From assembly GCA_945952585.1 (NCBI GenBank), contig CAMFII010000010.1, positions 124,001-188,000 of the forward strand: a stretch of 64,000 nucleotides of DNA, given 5' to 3'. Positions 27,045-35,822 of the stretch are shown here, in pieces; position 1 is the first letter of the stretch, and every line of letters starts with the position of its first letter. The notes under the pieces are model-generated. The model was given only the letters and a program-made list of their open reading frames with translations, ran no database searches and was not told the DNA's origin. The position numbers and the translations under genes were made by a program. This stretch comes from an uncultured Rhodobacter sp. GTDB lineage: Bacteria; Pseudomonadota; Alphaproteobacteria; Rhodobacterales; Rhodobacteraceae.

Positions 27045-27731
27045 ATGTCCGACATCTACCGCCTGGAGGCCCTGCCCCCCCAGCTTGACCGCAGTACGAC
27101 CGAGCGGCTGACCCGGGTCGAGGCGGCAACCATTGGCCACTATCTTCACACCGGCTTTGTCGACAATGCCCTGCGTCCGCTGATCGACGGTCCGCGCGTG
27201 GCGGGGGCCGCTGTCACGGTGCAGATTTCAGGTCCGGATTCGACCCTTCTCTACCATGCCATGGATCGGGTCCGACCGGGCGACATCCTGGTGATCGACC
27301 GCGTCGGAGACCACAAGCAGGCCTGCTGGGGCGGGTTCATGGCCACACTGGCCCGCATCCGCGGACTCGCCGGGGTGATCATCGACGGCGCGGTGACCGA
27401 CCCTGCGGCGATCCGCGCGGCGGGGGTCCCGACCTGGGCGCGCGATGTGTCGGCGGTGACGACGAAACTGTTGAACCTCGGCGGCGGCTTCAACGTGCCG
27501 GTGTCGATCGGCGGCGTGGCCGTGACGCCCGGGGATGCGGTTCTGGCGGATGACTGCGGGATCGTGGTGATCCCGCCGGCGCGACTGAACAAGCTGATCG
27601 ACGTCGCCCTGGCCGACCAGGCCGAAGAAGGCGACTGGGTTGCCCGACTTGAACAAGGCGCAAAACTCCAGGACCTGATCGACATTCGCGCGATGCTGGA
27701 AAAGAACGGAATGGAGGGCACAGGTGCCTGA
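27045..27731 (+). CDS. RraA/HMG-aldolase-family protein with altered active site
   Basis: The 228-residue protein has the RraA-like fold shared by RNase E inhibitor RraA and 4-hydroxy-4-methyl-2-oxoglutarate/oxaloacetate aldolases. Diagnostic segments are VRPGDILVID, GLAGVIIDGAV and GGVAVTPGDAVLADDCGIVVIPP. In catalytic aldolases of this family an Arg-Asp pair follows the DG motif. Here residues 118-119 are Thr-Asp, so the pyruvate-binding Arg is lost while the metal-binding Asp remains. It may act on a different 2-oxo acid or carry out another reaction. It is translationally coupled to the next gene (8-base overlap). Confidence 0.8.
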   Translation: MSDIYRLEALPPQLDRSTTERLTRVEAATIGHYLHTGFVDNALRPLIDGPRVAGAAVTVQISGPDSTLLYHAMDRVRPGDILVIDRVGDHKQACWGGFMATLARIRGLAGVIIDGAVTDPAAIRAAGVPTWARDVSAVTTKLLNLGGGFNVPVSIGGVAVTPGDAVLADDCGIVVIPPARLNKLIDVALADQAEEGDWVARLEQGAKLQDLIDIRAMLEKNGMEGTGA

Positions 27732-28446
27732 GACCTTGTCTGAAAATGCGGTCTGGCTGTCGACGCCGCACCACCAACTCGTTGAAATCGCGGTCGGACT
27801 GGGATGCCAGCGCTTCGTTCTGGACATCGAGCACGGCTATTTCGACCTGGACGGGACGGACAAGCTGATCGCCCTGATCCGGGCGCTCGGCGCCAAGGTC
27901 TATGCCAAGGTCCTGGGGCCGGAGACCATTCCGATCCAGCAGGCGCTCGACATGGGGTGCAACGGGGTGATCATCCCTCACATCGGCAATGCCGACCATG
28001 CGCGCCACGTCACCGCGGCCGCAAAGTATCCTCCGAACGGGCTTCGCAGTTTTTCGGGCACCCGCCCGGCCCGATATGACGCCGTCGGCCCGGACTACTA
28101 CGAACGCGAGGATCGCGAGACGATGTGCCTGCCGATGATCGAAAGCGCCGAGGCCCTGGCCGATGTCGAGGCGATCCTTGCCCTGCCGACGGTGGATGGC
28201 GTCTTCGTCGGGCCCTCCGACCTGTCCCTGTCACGTGGACGCGGCGCCTATCGCAAGACAGAGGCGGACTTCGACGACCTCCGCCGCATTGCCGCTGCCG
28301 CTCGCGCCGTCGGCAAACCCTGGATCATGCCCGCCTGGTCGCAGTCCGAGCGAGAAATTTCGCGGTCGCTCGGCGCTGCCTGGCAGGTGACGGTGGATGA
28401 ATACGGTGCGCTCTGGACCGGCATCGAGGCCGGGCTTCGGGCCTGA
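27724..28446 (+). CDS. HpcH/HpaI-family class II aldolase
   Basis: The 240-residue TIM-barrel protein of the HpaI family cleaves 4-hydroxy-2-oxo acids to pyruvate and an aldehyde using a divalent metal. Visible active-site elements are DIEHG (34-38, catalytic His37), metal-binding E140 in PMIES, and D166 in FVGPSDLS. The arginine that binds the pyruvate carboxylate in E. coli HpaI aligns with Lys62 (YAKVLG), a conservative but notable change. The start is a GTG at 27724 inside the end of the RraA-like gene. Together with that gene it suggests stepwise cleavage of an oxo-acid. Confidence 0.87.
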   Translation: MPETLSENAVWLSTPHHQLVEIAVGLGCQRFVLDIEHGYFDLDGTDKLIALIRALGAKVYAKVLGPETIPIQQALDMGCNGVIIPHIGNADHARHVTAAAKYPPNGLRSFSGTRPARYDAVGPDYYEREDRETMCLPMIESAEALADVEAILALPTVDGVFVGPSDLSLSRGRGAYRKTEADFDDLRRIAAAARAVGKPWIMPAWSQSEREISRSLGAAWQVTVDEYGALWTGIEAGLRA

Positions 28447-28455
28447 GGAGCAGTC

Positions 28456-29388
28456 ATGTCGATCGTTGTCTATCTCGGTGATGCCCAGGAAACGCGGGAA
28501 TGGGTCGACCTTCTTAGCGGCCTCCTCCCCGAATTCGAGGTCCGCGACTTTGACGATCCGGGAAACATGGATGCCGTGGAATATGCCGTGGTCTGGGCGC
28601 CTCCCGCAGGCCGGATCGCGCAGTTTCCGAACCTGAAGGCCGTCGTCTCGATCGGGGCGGGCGTCGACCACGTTCTGCGTGACCCGCAGTTGCCCCGGCA
28701 TCTGCCGATCCTTCGAACGACCGGGCCGGACATGGTGCAGCGGTTGCGGGAATACGTTTCGCTGCATGTTCTGACGCATCACCGTGACCTCGCGATTACC
28801 GACGCCAATCAGGCGCAGGCGATCTGGCAGCAGATCGTGACCCCTGTCGCACAGAAGCGGCGGGTCGGGATCATGGGTCTGGGCAACATTGCCCGCGCCT
28901 GCGCGCAGACATTGGCGTCCCTCGGGTTCGACACGGCAGGCTGGTCGCGGAGTGGCGGAGAAGTCGAGGGCGTGGCGGTCTTTTCGGGAACCGATGGATT
29001 GCCGGACTTCCTGGCGCGCACCGATATCCTTGTCTGTCTCCTGCCTTTGACGCCGCAGACCCGGGACATCCTGAATGCGGACCTTTTTGCCCGTCTGCCC
29101 CGTGGCGCGCGGCTCATCAATGCGGCGCGAGGGGGGCATCTGGTCGAGGCAGATTTCCTCGAGGCGCTGGAGTCCGGCCAGCTGGGCGGCGCCACGCTGG
29201 ATGTGTTTTGGACCGAACCTCTGCCCGCAGATCATCCCTTCTGGCGGCACCCGAAGATCCGCGTGACACCGCATATCGCCTCGATGATCGATGCCGAGAC
29301 CGGAGCCTCGGTCATCGCGACCAATATCCGCGCCTTTGCCGCGACAGGGACTTCGGAGGCGATTGCCGACGCCAACCGGGGCTATTGA
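28456..29388 (+). CDS. D-2-hydroxyacid dehydrogenase (GhrA-like glyoxylate/hydroxypyruvate reductase)
   Basis: The 310-residue NAD(P)-dependent reductase has the Rossmann motif GIMGLGNIARACAQ near residue 137. The expected Arg in NAARGGHLVE, a Glu in TEPLP and the catalytic His in TPHIAS are all present. Similarity is closest to E. coli GhrA, which reduces glyoxylate and hydroxypyruvate with NADPH. It would interconvert a 2-oxo acid made by the aldolases and the corresponding hydroxy acid. Its stop overlaps the next start by one base. Confidence 0.88.
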   Translation: MSIVVYLGDAQETREWVDLLSGLLPEFEVRDFDDPGNMDAVEYAVVWAPPAGRIAQFPNLKAVVSIGAGVDHVLRDPQLPRHLPILRTTGPDMVQRLREYVSLHVLTHHRDLAITDANQAQAIWQQIVTPVAQKRRVGIMGLGNIARACAQTLASLGFDTAGWSRSGGEVEGVAVFSGTDGLPDFLARTDILVCLLPLTPQTRDILNADLFARLPRGARLINAARGGHLVEADFLEALESGQLGGATLDVFWTEPLPADHPFWRHPKIRVTPHIASMIDAETGASVIATNIRAFAATGTSEAIADANRGY

Positions 29389-30806
29389 TGCAGGGATTTC
29401 TCGAAGGGCTTCGAGAGAGGCTCGGCCCCGCCGGGTTCCTGTCAGAGCAAGAGGCAATGGCGCCGTACCTGACCGACTGGCGGAAGATGTTCACCGGGTC
29501 GGCGCTTGCCGTGCTCAGGCCGACTTCGACCGAGCAAGTCGCTGCTGCCGTTCGGCTGTGTGCCGCACATGGTGTGGGCATCGTTCCCCAAGGTGGCAAC
29601 ACCGGCCTTGCCGGCGGGGCAACGCCGATGGGACAAACCCCGCAGGTGGTCCTGTCGCTGAACCGCATGACCGCCATCGGCGCCCCCGATCCCGTCGGCA
29701 TGGTCATCGAGGCGCAAGCCGGAGCGATCCTGCAAAACGTCAAGGAAGCCGCCGCCGGTTGCGGGCGGCAATTGCCGATCTCGATCGCCGCCGAAGGCAG
29801 CGCGACAATCGGTGGACTCATCGCGACGAATGCCGGTGGCGTGAACGTTCTGCGCTACGGCATGACGCGGGATTTTGTCCTTGGCCTCGAAGTGGTGCTC
29901 GCGGATGGCCGGGTATTGAACGGCCTGAAGCAGCTGCGGAAAGACAACGCGGGCTTCGACTGGAAGCAGCTTTTCATCGGTTCGGAAGGGGCCTTCGGGA
30001 TCGTGACCGCCGCCATACTGCGCCTGACACCCCAGACCCGTCACAGATCGGTCGCCTTGCTGTCGCTTCGCGATCTTGCAGCGGCGCTGAACTTGCTCAG
30101 CCTGTTTCAGGACCGATTGGGCGAAGCAATCACCGCGTTTGAATTGATTGCCGATGACGCAATGCGGCTCGTCGAGGCGAATTGCGGGCTGACCGCGCCG
30201 GTTTCTGGCGGTGGCTGGTATGTCCTCATCGAAGCGTCATCCTCTCTTGATGGTCTGGTCCCCGCGGTTGAAGCAGCGCTGGAAGTCGCTTTTGACAAGG
30301 GCCTCATCGTCGATGGCACCCTTGCCGCCAGCGAGCACCAGGCCAAGGCGCTTTGGGCATTGCGCGAACATGTGACCGAAGCCGAGGCCCGGGCCGGCAA
30401 GAGCCTTAAACACGACGTCTCGCTGCCGATTGGCCAACTGGGCGCGTTTCTCGGTGATCTGTCGCAAAGCCTGAAGGACTTCGCACCGTCATCTCGGGCG
30501 AACATCTTCGGCCATCTCGGGGATGGGAACCTTCACACGAACATCATCCTTGGCGACACCCCTCCGGCACTGTGCGACGTCATCACCGGCATGGTTCATG
30601 ACCTCGTGGTTGCCCGCGGCGGCTCCATTTCCGCCGAACACGGACTGGGGCAATATCGAATGCCGGACTGGCAACGTCTGACCCCAGGGTCCGAGCAGGA
30701 CCTTGCCGCCGCCTTGAAGGGCGCCCTCGATCCGAAGGGACTGATGAACCCTGGCAAGGGTGTCGTCGAATTGCATCCGCAAAGGTCCGGCCAGGTTCAG
30801 TCCTGA
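29388..30806 (+). CDS. FAD-linked 2-hydroxyacid dehydrogenase/oxidase (GlcD/D2HGDH type)
   Basis: The 472-residue flavoprotein has an N-terminal FAD-binding-4 domain: PQGGNTGLAGGATP, then GGLIATNAGGVNVLRYG. The C-terminal FAD-oxidase-C domain has the HLGDGNLHTNI motif and SAEHGLG near the end, the metal and substrate histidines of this family. It oxidises a D-2-hydroxy acid (glycolate, lactate or 2-hydroxyglutarate type) and passes electrons to a quinone or electron-transfer protein. As the last gene of the cassette it probably oxidises the hydroxy-acid intermediate. A terminator follows 4 bases after the stop. Confidence 0.9.
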   Translation: MQGFLEGLRERLGPAGFLSEQEAMAPYLTDWRKMFTGSALAVLRPTSTEQVAAAVRLCAAHGVGIVPQGGNTGLAGGATPMGQTPQVVLSLNRMTAIGAPDPVGMVIEAQAGAILQNVKEAAAGCGRQLPISIAAEGSATIGGLIATNAGGVNVLRYGMTRDFVLGLEVVLADGRVLNGLKQLRKDNAGFDWKQLFIGSEGAFGIVTAAILRLTPQTRHRSVALLSLRDLAAALNLLSLFQDRLGEAITAFELIADDAMRLVEANCGLTAPVSGGGWYVLIEASSSLDGLVPAVEAALEVAFDKGLIVDGTLAASEHQAKALWALREHVTEAEARAGKSLKHDVSLPIGQLGAFLGDLSQSLKDFAPSSRANIFGHLGDGNLHTNIILGDTPPALCDVITGMVHDLVVARGGSISAEHGLGQYRMPDWQRLTPGSEQDLAAALKGALDPKGLMNPGKGVVELHPQRSGQVQS

Positions 30807-30810
30807 TCCT

Positions 30811-30828
30811 GCGCCGCCGGGGCGGCGC
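30811..30828 (+). terminator. Terminator-like hairpin after the aldolase cassette
   Basis: GCGCCGCC (30811-30818) and GGCGGCGC (30821-30828) form a perfect inverted repeat, followed by GATTT. In practice this gives a 7-bp stem with a 4-base loop. Confidence 0.55.
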
Positions 30829-31144
30829 GATTTGGCCGGCGAAGGCGACCATTCGTCCCCACCTTGATCGCCGGCAGGATATCCCTGGTCACGATTGTCA
30901 CCACGTTTGGCCCGGCGGTCGTGGGGCTGCGACATGCCGACCTCCTCTCATCTGGCGCGGCAAGCACCGTCACGTTGATGACCCAGATCGGCACGGCGGG
31001 AGGTTTGCCCTGGCTGGAGCGATCGCCCGCAATTCTGCGCGACCAGCCTGACTGCAGTCTGCTTGCGAGGAGATCGCGGTGTCTCCATAACTGGAACGCG
31101 AGGGCCTGTAGCCGCCGCAGGCATCCCCGACTACGGAGAACCCA
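30829..31144. other. Intergenic stretch before the second GntR regulator
   Basis: No gene or clear repeat was recognised. It must contain the promoter of the GntR gene that follows, but no strong -35/-10 pair stands out. Confidence 0.4.
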
Positions 31145-31858
31145 TTGCTGAGCCCCCATACGACGCGCGAGACGGATCGTCCGATGACGCGGACCGAACG
31201 TGTTCACGTCGCGTTGCGTCTGGCAATCCTTGAACAGCGCCTCGTCCCGGGAGCGCGCCTGCCCGAGGACATGATCGGCGAGGCCTTCGGATCGTCCCGA
31301 ACGATCGCGCGCGAAGCGCTCGGGCGCCTCGCCACCGAAGGGCTGGTGGAATTGAAGCCCAATCGCGGTGCGTTTGTCGCCAACCCGACGCTCGAAGAGG
31401 GGCGCGGCATCTTCGTGATCCGCGCGGCGCTCGAACGCGCCATGGTCCGCCAGCTCGCCGGGCGCATCGATGAGGAGACCGCACGAACTCTGCGCCAGAT
31501 GGTCGAAGATGAAACCCGGCTCGCCGAGAAAAGCGATGTCGAGGCGATCCGCCTCGCGGGCGAGTTCCACCTGTATCTGGCACGCCTTGGCGGCAACCCG
31601 CTTCTTGAGCGTTACCTGACCGAAATCGTGTCGCGCTGTTCGTTGGTCATGGCCATCTACGGCCGCCCCCACTCGGCGGATTGCGGCGCCCGCGAACACC
31701 GCGAGATCGTCGAAGCCATTCTTGCTGGCGATTTTGTCGGTGCAGGTGACCTCATGGAGCGCCATGTCGAGGAGGTTGCCGCCCGCGCGCAATTGGGGAC
31801 CCGCGCCGAAGTCGATGTCCGGAGTGTTCTGGCCGAGGTGGCGTCACAGGTGCCCTGA
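31145..31858 (+). CDS. GntR-family regulator with FCD ligand domain (second)
   Basis: A 237-residue FCD-type GntR. The winged helix lies at about residues 15-80 (LRLAILEQRLVPGARLPEDMIGEAF, then SSRTIAREALGRLATEGLVEL). The helical sensor domain contains GEFHLYLARLGGNPLLERY and a late REHREIVEAI, the usual FCD metal-site histidines. The start is either TTG at 31145, which has GGAG 5-6 bases upstream, or ATG at 31184 with a weaker site; TTG is chosen on the ribosome site. It is followed by a three-site operator and the second Pot-type importer, which it most likely represses. Confidence 0.9.
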   Translation: MLSPHTTRETDRPMTRTERVHVALRLAILEQRLVPGARLPEDMIGEAFGSSRTIAREALGRLATEGLVELKPNRGAFVANPTLEEGRGIFVIRAALERAMVRQLAGRIDEETARTLRQMVEDETRLAEKSDVEAIRLAGEFHLYLARLGGNPLLERYLTEIVSRCSLVMAIYGRPHSADCGAREHREIVEAILAGDFVGAGDLMERHVEEVAARAQLGTRAEVDVRSVLAEVASQVP

Positions 31859-31906
31859 GATGATGAAAAGCGCGCCGATAAGGTGAAACCGCAGGCGCTC
31901 CACAAA

Positions 31907-31963
31907 ATCGTATGCAATTTTGATGGCCATATTGCATGCGATGTTGACAGAATCGCATGCAGT
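31907..31963 (+). promoter_or_regulatory. Three-copy GntR operator around a TTGACA box
   Basis: Three related 12-base palindromic sites occur in 57 bases: ATCGTATGCAAT (31907-31918), ATTGCATGCGAT (31931-31942) and ATCGCATGCAGT (31952-31963). Centres are 24 and 21 bases apart, about two helical turns. TTGACA at 31944-31949 lies between sites 2 and 3. Position and pattern fit binding of the FCD-type GntR encoded just upstream. Confidence 0.7.
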
Positions 31964-31995
31964 GCCTCACGGTCCATTCAGACCCCGGAGGCCCC

Positions 31996-33054
31996 ATGCA
32001 CGACGACCCTGCCGTCTCGATTGAACATCTAAGCAAGGCCTTTGGCCGCAGCGCCACGGCTGTCCATGTGCTGCACGACGTCTCGGTTACGATCGGCCGG
32101 CGCGAGTTCTTTACGCTGCTTGGACCCTCAGGCTGCGGAAAGACCACCCTTCTTCGCCTGATCGCCGGGTTCGAGACGGCCGACTCCGGACGGATCCTGA
32201 TCGACGGCAGTGACGTGACCAACGCCCCGCCCTACCGCCGGCCCGTCAACACCGTCTTCCAGAACTACGCCCTGTTCCCGCACATGACGGTCGAGCAGAA
32301 TGTCGGCTTCGCCCTCGAGGAGCAGGGCCTGCCCCGCGACCAGATCCGCCGCCGGGCGGGCGAGGCGCTCGAGATGGTGCGTATGCAGACTTTCGCGCGT
32401 CGCCGCCCCTCCGAGCTTTCCGGCGGTCAGCAGCAGCGCGTGGCGCTGGCCCGCGCCTTGGCGCCTCGCCCGAAGGTCCTTCTCCTGGACGAACCGCTTT
32501 CTGCTCTCGACCTGAAGCTTCGCAAGGAGATGCAGATCGAATTGAAGCAACTCCAGTCCGAGGCGGGCATCACCTTCATTTTCGTGACCCATGACCAGGA
32601 AGAGGCGCTGACCCTCTCTGACCGGGTGGCGGTGATGCAGTCCGGGCGCATCCTCCAGATGGGACCGCCGCGCAGCATCTACGAGGCGCCGACCCATCGC
32701 TTCGTCGCCGACTTCATCGGCGACATCAACCTGATCGAGGGGGAAGCGCTTGCGTCCGGGGGCATTCGGCTGCCGGGTGGCGCCACGCTGACCGGACCCG
32801 CCGCGACACCGGGCCGCGTGACCCTTGCAATTCGCCCCGAACGTGCGCGCATTGTCGCCGCAGGCACGGGTGTGATCGATGCCACGCTTGTCCACTCGGC
32901 CTTCCTTGGGACCGCCATGCTGCACAAGCTGGCGCTGCCTGACGGCGCGAGTTTCCTGATCCGCGAAGCAGACCTGTCCGCCCCGATGCCAGACAGAGGC
33001 GGCACCGTCGGCCTGTCCTTGCCGGTCGAGGCGCTGCAGGTGTTGCAGGCATGA
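31996..33054 (+). CDS. Pot-type ABC transporter, ATP-binding protein (PotA-like, second cassette)
   Basis: The 352-residue ATPase has Walker [11 protein letters not shown]-loop FQNYALFPH, signature [15 protein letters not shown], Walker [12 protein letters not shown] and H-loop [11 protein letters not shown]-terminal TOBE region follows. The ATG at 31996 has GGAGG 6 bases upstream; the frame start at 31957 lies inside the operator and is rejected. It is the first gene of the cassette, whereas in the neighbouring cassette the ATPase comes last. Confidence 0.92.
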   Translation: MHDDPAVSIEHLSKAFGRSATAVHVLHDVSVTIGRREFFTLLGPSGCGKTTLLRLIAGFETADSGRILIDGSDVTNAPPYRRPVNTVFQNYALFPHMTVEQNVGFALEEQGLPRDQIRRRAGEALEMVRMQTFARRRPSELSGGQQQRVALARALAPRPKVLLLDEPLSALDLKLRKEMQIELKQLQSEAGITFIFVTHDQEEALTLSDRVAVMQSGRILQMGPPRSIYEAPTHRFVADFIGDINLIEGEALASGGIRLPGGATLTGPAATPGRVTLAIRPERARIVAAGTGVIDATLVHSAFLGTAMLHKLALPDGASFLIREADLSAPMPDRGGTVGLSLPVEALQVLQA

Positions 33055-33935
33055 CCTCTTCTCCGACGGTCCGGCTGACCCTTCTGCTTCTGCCCGCACT
33101 TGCGGTCATCCTGTTATTGATCGGCGTGCCCCTGGGCCTGATGAGCTGGGTGTCGCTTCTGCAGAAGGGCGGCAGCACCGGCGTCGACTGGTCCTCGTCC
33201 CCCGGCATCAGCAATTATGTCCGGCTGGTCTGGGAAGAGGATTTCGACGGGACCATGATCCTCAACCCGACCTATCTGGTGATCTTCCTGCGCTCGGTCA
33301 TGCAGGCCGCCGTTACGACGCTTCTCTGCCTCTGCCTCGGGCTTCCCGTTGCCCTGTGGATGGCCGGGCTCGGCAAGACGGGGCGCAATGTGATGCTCCT
33401 GCTCATCACCATCCCGTTCTGGACCAACCTTCTCGTCCGAAACTACGCCTGGCTTATCATCCTGCGTGAGGACGGCTGGACGGCCCGTGCTGTGAACGCC
33501 GTCTGGCCCTTCGGCCCTGTCCAACTGCTCTACAACGACGTCGCGGTTGCGATCGGCCTGACCTATTCCTTCCTGCCATTCATGGTCCTGCCGCTCTACT
33601 CGGTCTTCGAGAAGTTCGACTGGCGGCTGATCGAGGCGGCCCATGATCTGGGCGCGACGCGGCGGCGTGCCTTGAGGCGCGTCGTGCTGCCCTTGGTCAT
33701 GCCGGGCATCGTCGCGGGGTCGCTTCTCGTCTTCATCCCCTGCCTCGGTGCCTTCGTGACGCCCGCCCTTCTGGGCGGCGGCAAGACCGCGATGCTTGGC
33801 AACGTGATCCAGGCGCAATTCGGCGCCGCCCGCAACTGGCCCTTCGGCGCGGCGGTCTCGGTCGTGCTGCTGGCGATCATGCTGGTTGTGATGACCGCCA
33901 TGGCCCTGTGGCGCAACCGGAGGGCCGCAAGATGA
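33051..33935 (+). CDS. Pot-type ABC transporter permease (PotB-like, second cassette)
   Basis: The 294-residue inner-membrane permease has about six helices and the EAA loop [26 protein letters not shown]. The [24 protein letters not shown] segment is typical of PotB-like proteins. It overlaps the ATPase gene by 4 bases and the next permease by 4 bases. Confidence 0.92.
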   Translation: MTSSPTVRLTLLLLPALAVILLLIGVPLGLMSWVSLLQKGGSTGVDWSSSPGISNYVRLVWEEDFDGTMILNPTYLVIFLRSVMQAAVTTLLCLCLGLPVALWMAGLGKTGRNVMLLLITIPFWTNLLVRNYAWLIILREDGWTARAVNAVWPFGPVQLLYNDVAVAIGLTYSFLPFMVLPLYSVFEKFDWRLIEAAHDLGATRRRALRRVVLPLVMPGIVAGSLLVFIPCLGAFVTPALLGGGKTAMLGNVIQAQFGAARNWPFGAAVSVVLLAIMLVVMTAMALWRNRRAAR

Positions 33936-34705
33936 ACCTGCGTCGTTTCCCTGCCACGCGCGAGATTTCGATCGCGGTTCTCGCCTTCCTCTACATCCCG
34001 GTCTTCGTGCTGACCGCCTACAGCTTCAACGCCAACCGCACGGCGACGGTCTGGACCCATGCCTCGCTTGACTGGTACGCGCGGATCCTCACCAACCCGT
34101 CGATCCAGGCGGCGACCTGGAACTCGATCATACTGGCGACGGCGGCGTCGATCGCGGCGACGGTGATCGCGCTGATGGCGGCCCTGGCCACGCGCCGCGC
34201 CTTTCCCGGGCGCAGCACCACGGAGTCCGTGCTGAACCTGCCGCTGATCCTGCCCGAGATCGTGGTGGCGGTCGCAACGCTCCTCCTCTTCGTCTCCCTC
34301 GGCATCAGTCTTGGCCTTGGCGCGATGATCCTTGCGCACACCGCCTTCTGCATCCCCTTCGCCTATCTGCCGATCCGCGCGCGGCTCGATGGCCTGAGCG
34401 GCAGCTATGAAGAGGCGGCGCAGGACCTTTACGCCAACCGGTTCCGTACCTTCCGCCGGGTGACGATGCCGCTCCTGTGGCCCGGTGTCATGGCCGGCTT
34501 CACCCTCGCCTTCGTCACCAGCCTCGACGACTTCCTGACCTCGTTTTTCCTGTCGGGGCCGGGCACGACCACCCTGCCCGTCTACATCTTCTCGGCCATC
34601 CGCGCCGGCATCACGCCCGAGATCAACGCGATCTCGACCGTGATGCTCCTGATCTCGATCCTGCTCGTCTCGCTTTCCTTCTTCCTCGGCCGCCTGCGCC
34701 GCTAA
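33932..34705 (+). CDS. Pot-type ABC transporter permease (PotC-like, second cassette)
   Basis: The 257-residue partner permease carries EAA loop YEEAAQDLYANRFRTFRRVTMPLLWPG and the TSLDDFLTSFFLSGPGTTTLP segment of PotC/PotI proteins. The ATG at 33932 overlaps the preceding stop; an earlier in-frame ATG at 33908 lies inside the upstream gene. The binding-protein gene follows after 18 bases. Confidence 0.92.
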   Translation: MNLRRFPATREISIAVLAFLYIPVFVLTAYSFNANRTATVWTHASLDWYARILTNPSIQAATWNSIILATAASIAATVIALMAALATRRAFPGRSTTESVLNLPLILPEIVVAVATLLLFVSLGISLGLGAMILAHTAFCIPFAYLPIRARLDGLSGSYEEAAQDLYANRFRTFRRVTMPLLWPGVMAGFTLAFVTSLDDFLTSFFLSGPGTTTLPVYIFSAIRAGITPEINAISTVMLLISILLVSLSFFLGRLRR

Positions 34706-34723
34706 CCCATCGGGAGATCTGCA

Positions 34724-35770
34724 ATGCCGCTACGACATCTTCTTGCCGCAACCGCCCTCAGCCTACTGTCCGCAGCGCCGGTCTTCGCGCAAGACGCGGA
34801 AAAGACGCTCTATTTCTACAACTGGACCGACTACTACCCGGTCGAGCTTCTGGCAAAGTTCGAGGCCGAGACCGGCATCAAGGTCATCCTCGACGGCTAT
34901 GACAGCAACGAGACGCTGCTGGCAAAGCTGCAGGCCGGCGGGGCGACCTATGACGTGATCGTGCCGTCGGACTATGTCGTGCCCGGCATGATCGCCGACG
35001 GGCTTCTGATGAAACTGGACGCCCCCACGCTGTCGAACTTCGTCAACGTCAAGGAGGCCTTCGCGAACCCCGACTTTGACCCCGGCCGCCAGTACACCGC
35101 GCCCTATCTCTGGGGCACGACCGGCATTGCCTATGACAGCGCGCAGGTTCCGGGCGGCGAGCTTGAGCAAAGCTGGAAGGTGTTCTTCGAACCGGCACCC
35201 GAATTGGAGGGCAAGATCGCCGCTCTCGACATCTCGAGCGAACTGATCCTCGCGGCGAGCCTTTACCTCGGCATCCCGCAATGCACGGAAAGCAACGACG
35301 ACGCCAAGCGCATCCTCGAGCTGCTGGAAGCGCAGAAGCCGAAGCTCAAGCTCTACTCGGCCGACAGCACGGTTGACCGGATGGCCTCGGGCGAAGTTGC
35401 GATGCACCAGCTCTGGAACGGCGCGACGGCCCGCGCCACGGCGCAGCGCGGGACGATCCGCTACATCTATCCCAAGGAAGGGACGCCGATGTTCCGCGAC
35501 AACTTCGCCATCCCCGCCAGTGCGCCGCACCCCGAGAACGCGAAGATCTTCATCAACTGGATGATGGCCCCGGAAAACGCAGCGGCCGTCTCGAACGCGA
35601 TCGCCTATGCCAATGCGATCAAGTCGGACGAGTTCCTGAGCGATCAGTGGCGCGCGATGGACGCGATCAACATGCCGGATGACTATGCCTCGCGGCTGGT
35701 GCCGACGCAGGATTGCAGCCCCGCCGCGCGCGAGCTGCAGGACAAGATCTGGACGCGCCTGAAAGGCTGA
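34724..35770 (+). CDS. Pot-type ABC transporter, periplasmic substrate-binding protein (second cassette)
   Basis: The 348-residue protein has a signal peptide at residues 1-23 (ending APVFA). The mature N terminus KTLYFYNWTDYYPVELLAKFEAETG is very close to PotD/PotF. Family motifs APYLWGTTGIAYD and DRMASGEVAMHQLWNG are present. The following enzymes suggest a nitrogen-containing heterocycle or ureide-type ligand rather than a polyamine, but that is inference from context. Confidence 0.92.
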   Translation: MPLRHLLAATALSLLSAAPVFAQDAEKTLYFYNWTDYYPVELLAKFEAETGIKVILDGYDSNETLLAKLQAGGATYDVIVPSDYVVPGMIADGLLMKLDAPTLSNFVNVKEAFANPDFDPGRQYTAPYLWGTTGIAYDSAQVPGGELEQSWKVFFEPAPELEGKIAALDISSELILAASLYLGIPQCTESNDDAKRILELLEAQKPKLKLYSADSTVDRMASGEVAMHQLWNGATARATAQRGTIRYIYPKEGTPMFRDNFAIPASAPHPENAKIFINWMMAPENAAAVSNAIAYANAIKSDEFLSDQWRAMDAINMPDDYASRLVPTQDCSPAARELQDKIWTRLKG

Positions 35771-35822
35771 CCTGTCGCTGTGCGGTGGCTCCTGCCGCAC
35801 AGTCAAACTTCGGGAGGGACCG

